From: Flavobacteriales bacterium
GTDB taxonomy: Bacteria > Bacteroidota > Bacteroidia > Flavobacteriales_D > Sanyastnellaceae
Direction of reading: 5' to 3'
NCBI GenBank assembly: GCA_027491215.1
Contig: JAIXWP010000074.1
Span: 1-54,197, forward strand
Length of the DNA: 54,197 nt
Shown here one piece after another: positions 54,071 through 54,197 of this stretch (its first letter is position 1; each line of letters starts with the position of its first letter). Below the pieces are notes generated by a model, which saw only the letters and a program-made list of their open reading frames with translations, made no database searches and was not told the origin of the DNA. The translations under genes were made by a program, and so were the position numbers.

Positions 54071-54197
54071 GCGCCTCATAAGAATGCAAAAAAGTCAAAA
54101 AAGTGGCGAGCGGTGCGGTCTAGGAGATTTCGAATTGAGAATTGAGAATTCCGAATAAGCGAAGCGGAATTCCGAATTAGCGAAGCGACATCGAGAA

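Larger units (their letters stand above)
53882..54196. repeat. composite inverted-repeat element with heptamer arrays at the window end
   Basis: The 322 bases after the mannosidase hold no convincing gene. The outer arms, 53882-53905 and 54173-54196, match as inverted repeats at 20 of 24 positions. An inner copy at 54152-54170 matches 53887-53905 inverted at 18 of 19. Next to each arm are ATTCNNN heptamers: 11 units at 53901-53977, and four read on the minus strand on the right. A long imperfect hairpin occupies the centre (53994-54070). On the right, CCGAATAAGCGAAGCG (54151-54166) recurs at 54172-54187 with one change. Confidence 0.8.

Noticed and set aside
53865-54158. Open frame of 97 codons across the terminal repeat.
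   Set aside because: It is produced by the 7-base repeat having no stop in this frame; the translation is a low-complexity repeat and overlaps the end of the mannosidase.

Overview
The window looks like a chromosomal segment of a Bacteroidota bacterium. The evidence is several TAnnTTTG-type -7 promoter boxes (two with a TTTG/TTG -33 box about 19-20 bp upstream), genes that mostly lack Shine-Dalgarno sequences, a secreted protein with a type IX secretion (T9SS) C-terminal sorting domain, a Bacteroidota-style LptD, a TonB-dependent receptor and a DUF-type beta-barrel protein. No plasmid, phage, insertion sequence, tRNA or rRNA gene is visible. The last 320 bases are a repeat element, so the window may end where an assembly broke.

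Layout. 1-1282: the tail of an unknown gene, a small membrane protein, and a gene-free stretch with two strong intrinsic terminators that may bracket a small structured RNA. 1283-2542: sucB (2-oxoglutarate dehydrogenase E2). 2570-15520: a consensus Bacteroidota promoter and a complete, collinear 14-gene nuoA-N operon for respiratory complex I, with a short NuoG and a TTG start for nuoD. 15529-23765: envelope and redox genes, namely lptD on the minus strand, then divergently a zinc amidase, an MCE/MlaD protein, a membrane HdrC-like Fe-S protein, a HAD-like protein, an HdrB-like Fe-S protein and fabG. 23820-32482: a membrane VWA-like protein, an unusual substrate-binding-like protein, DUF1801, a TonB receptor, a CNNM/CorC-type protein, a YdcF-type protein and an outer-membrane barrel. 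32577-36848: a large heptamer-repeat element, then TPR, ComA-like, rhodanese, DedA and aroE genes. 36946-38496: a vanadium-haloperoxidase-type T9SS cargo under a textbook promoter. 38515-51483: a surface-polysaccharide cluster with Wzm/Wzt ABC exporter, methyltransferases, eight glycosyltransferase modules, FdtA/FdtB for a dTDP-3-amino-3,6-dideoxyhexose and a sugar epimerase-like SDR, mostly linked by 4-bp start/stop overlaps. 51491-53875: a secreted GH2 beta-mannosidase.

Working together: SucB feeds the TCA cycle whose NADH is used by complex I. LptD, the MCE protein and the amidase maintain the envelope. The Wzm/Wzt cluster builds and exports a glycan that LptD could finally place on the surface as LPS (inference).

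The least expected signal is a set of intergenic elements built on a strict 7-bp period: 23767-23815 (seven heptamers filling the fabG/VWA gap), 32577-32830 (two inverted heptamer arms plus a TTTGTCA x4 array that supplies the -33 box of the TPR-gene promoter) and 53882-54196 (an ATTCNNN heptamer array in a nested inverted-repeat element). The first two share heptamers exactly. The third has the same period but different words.
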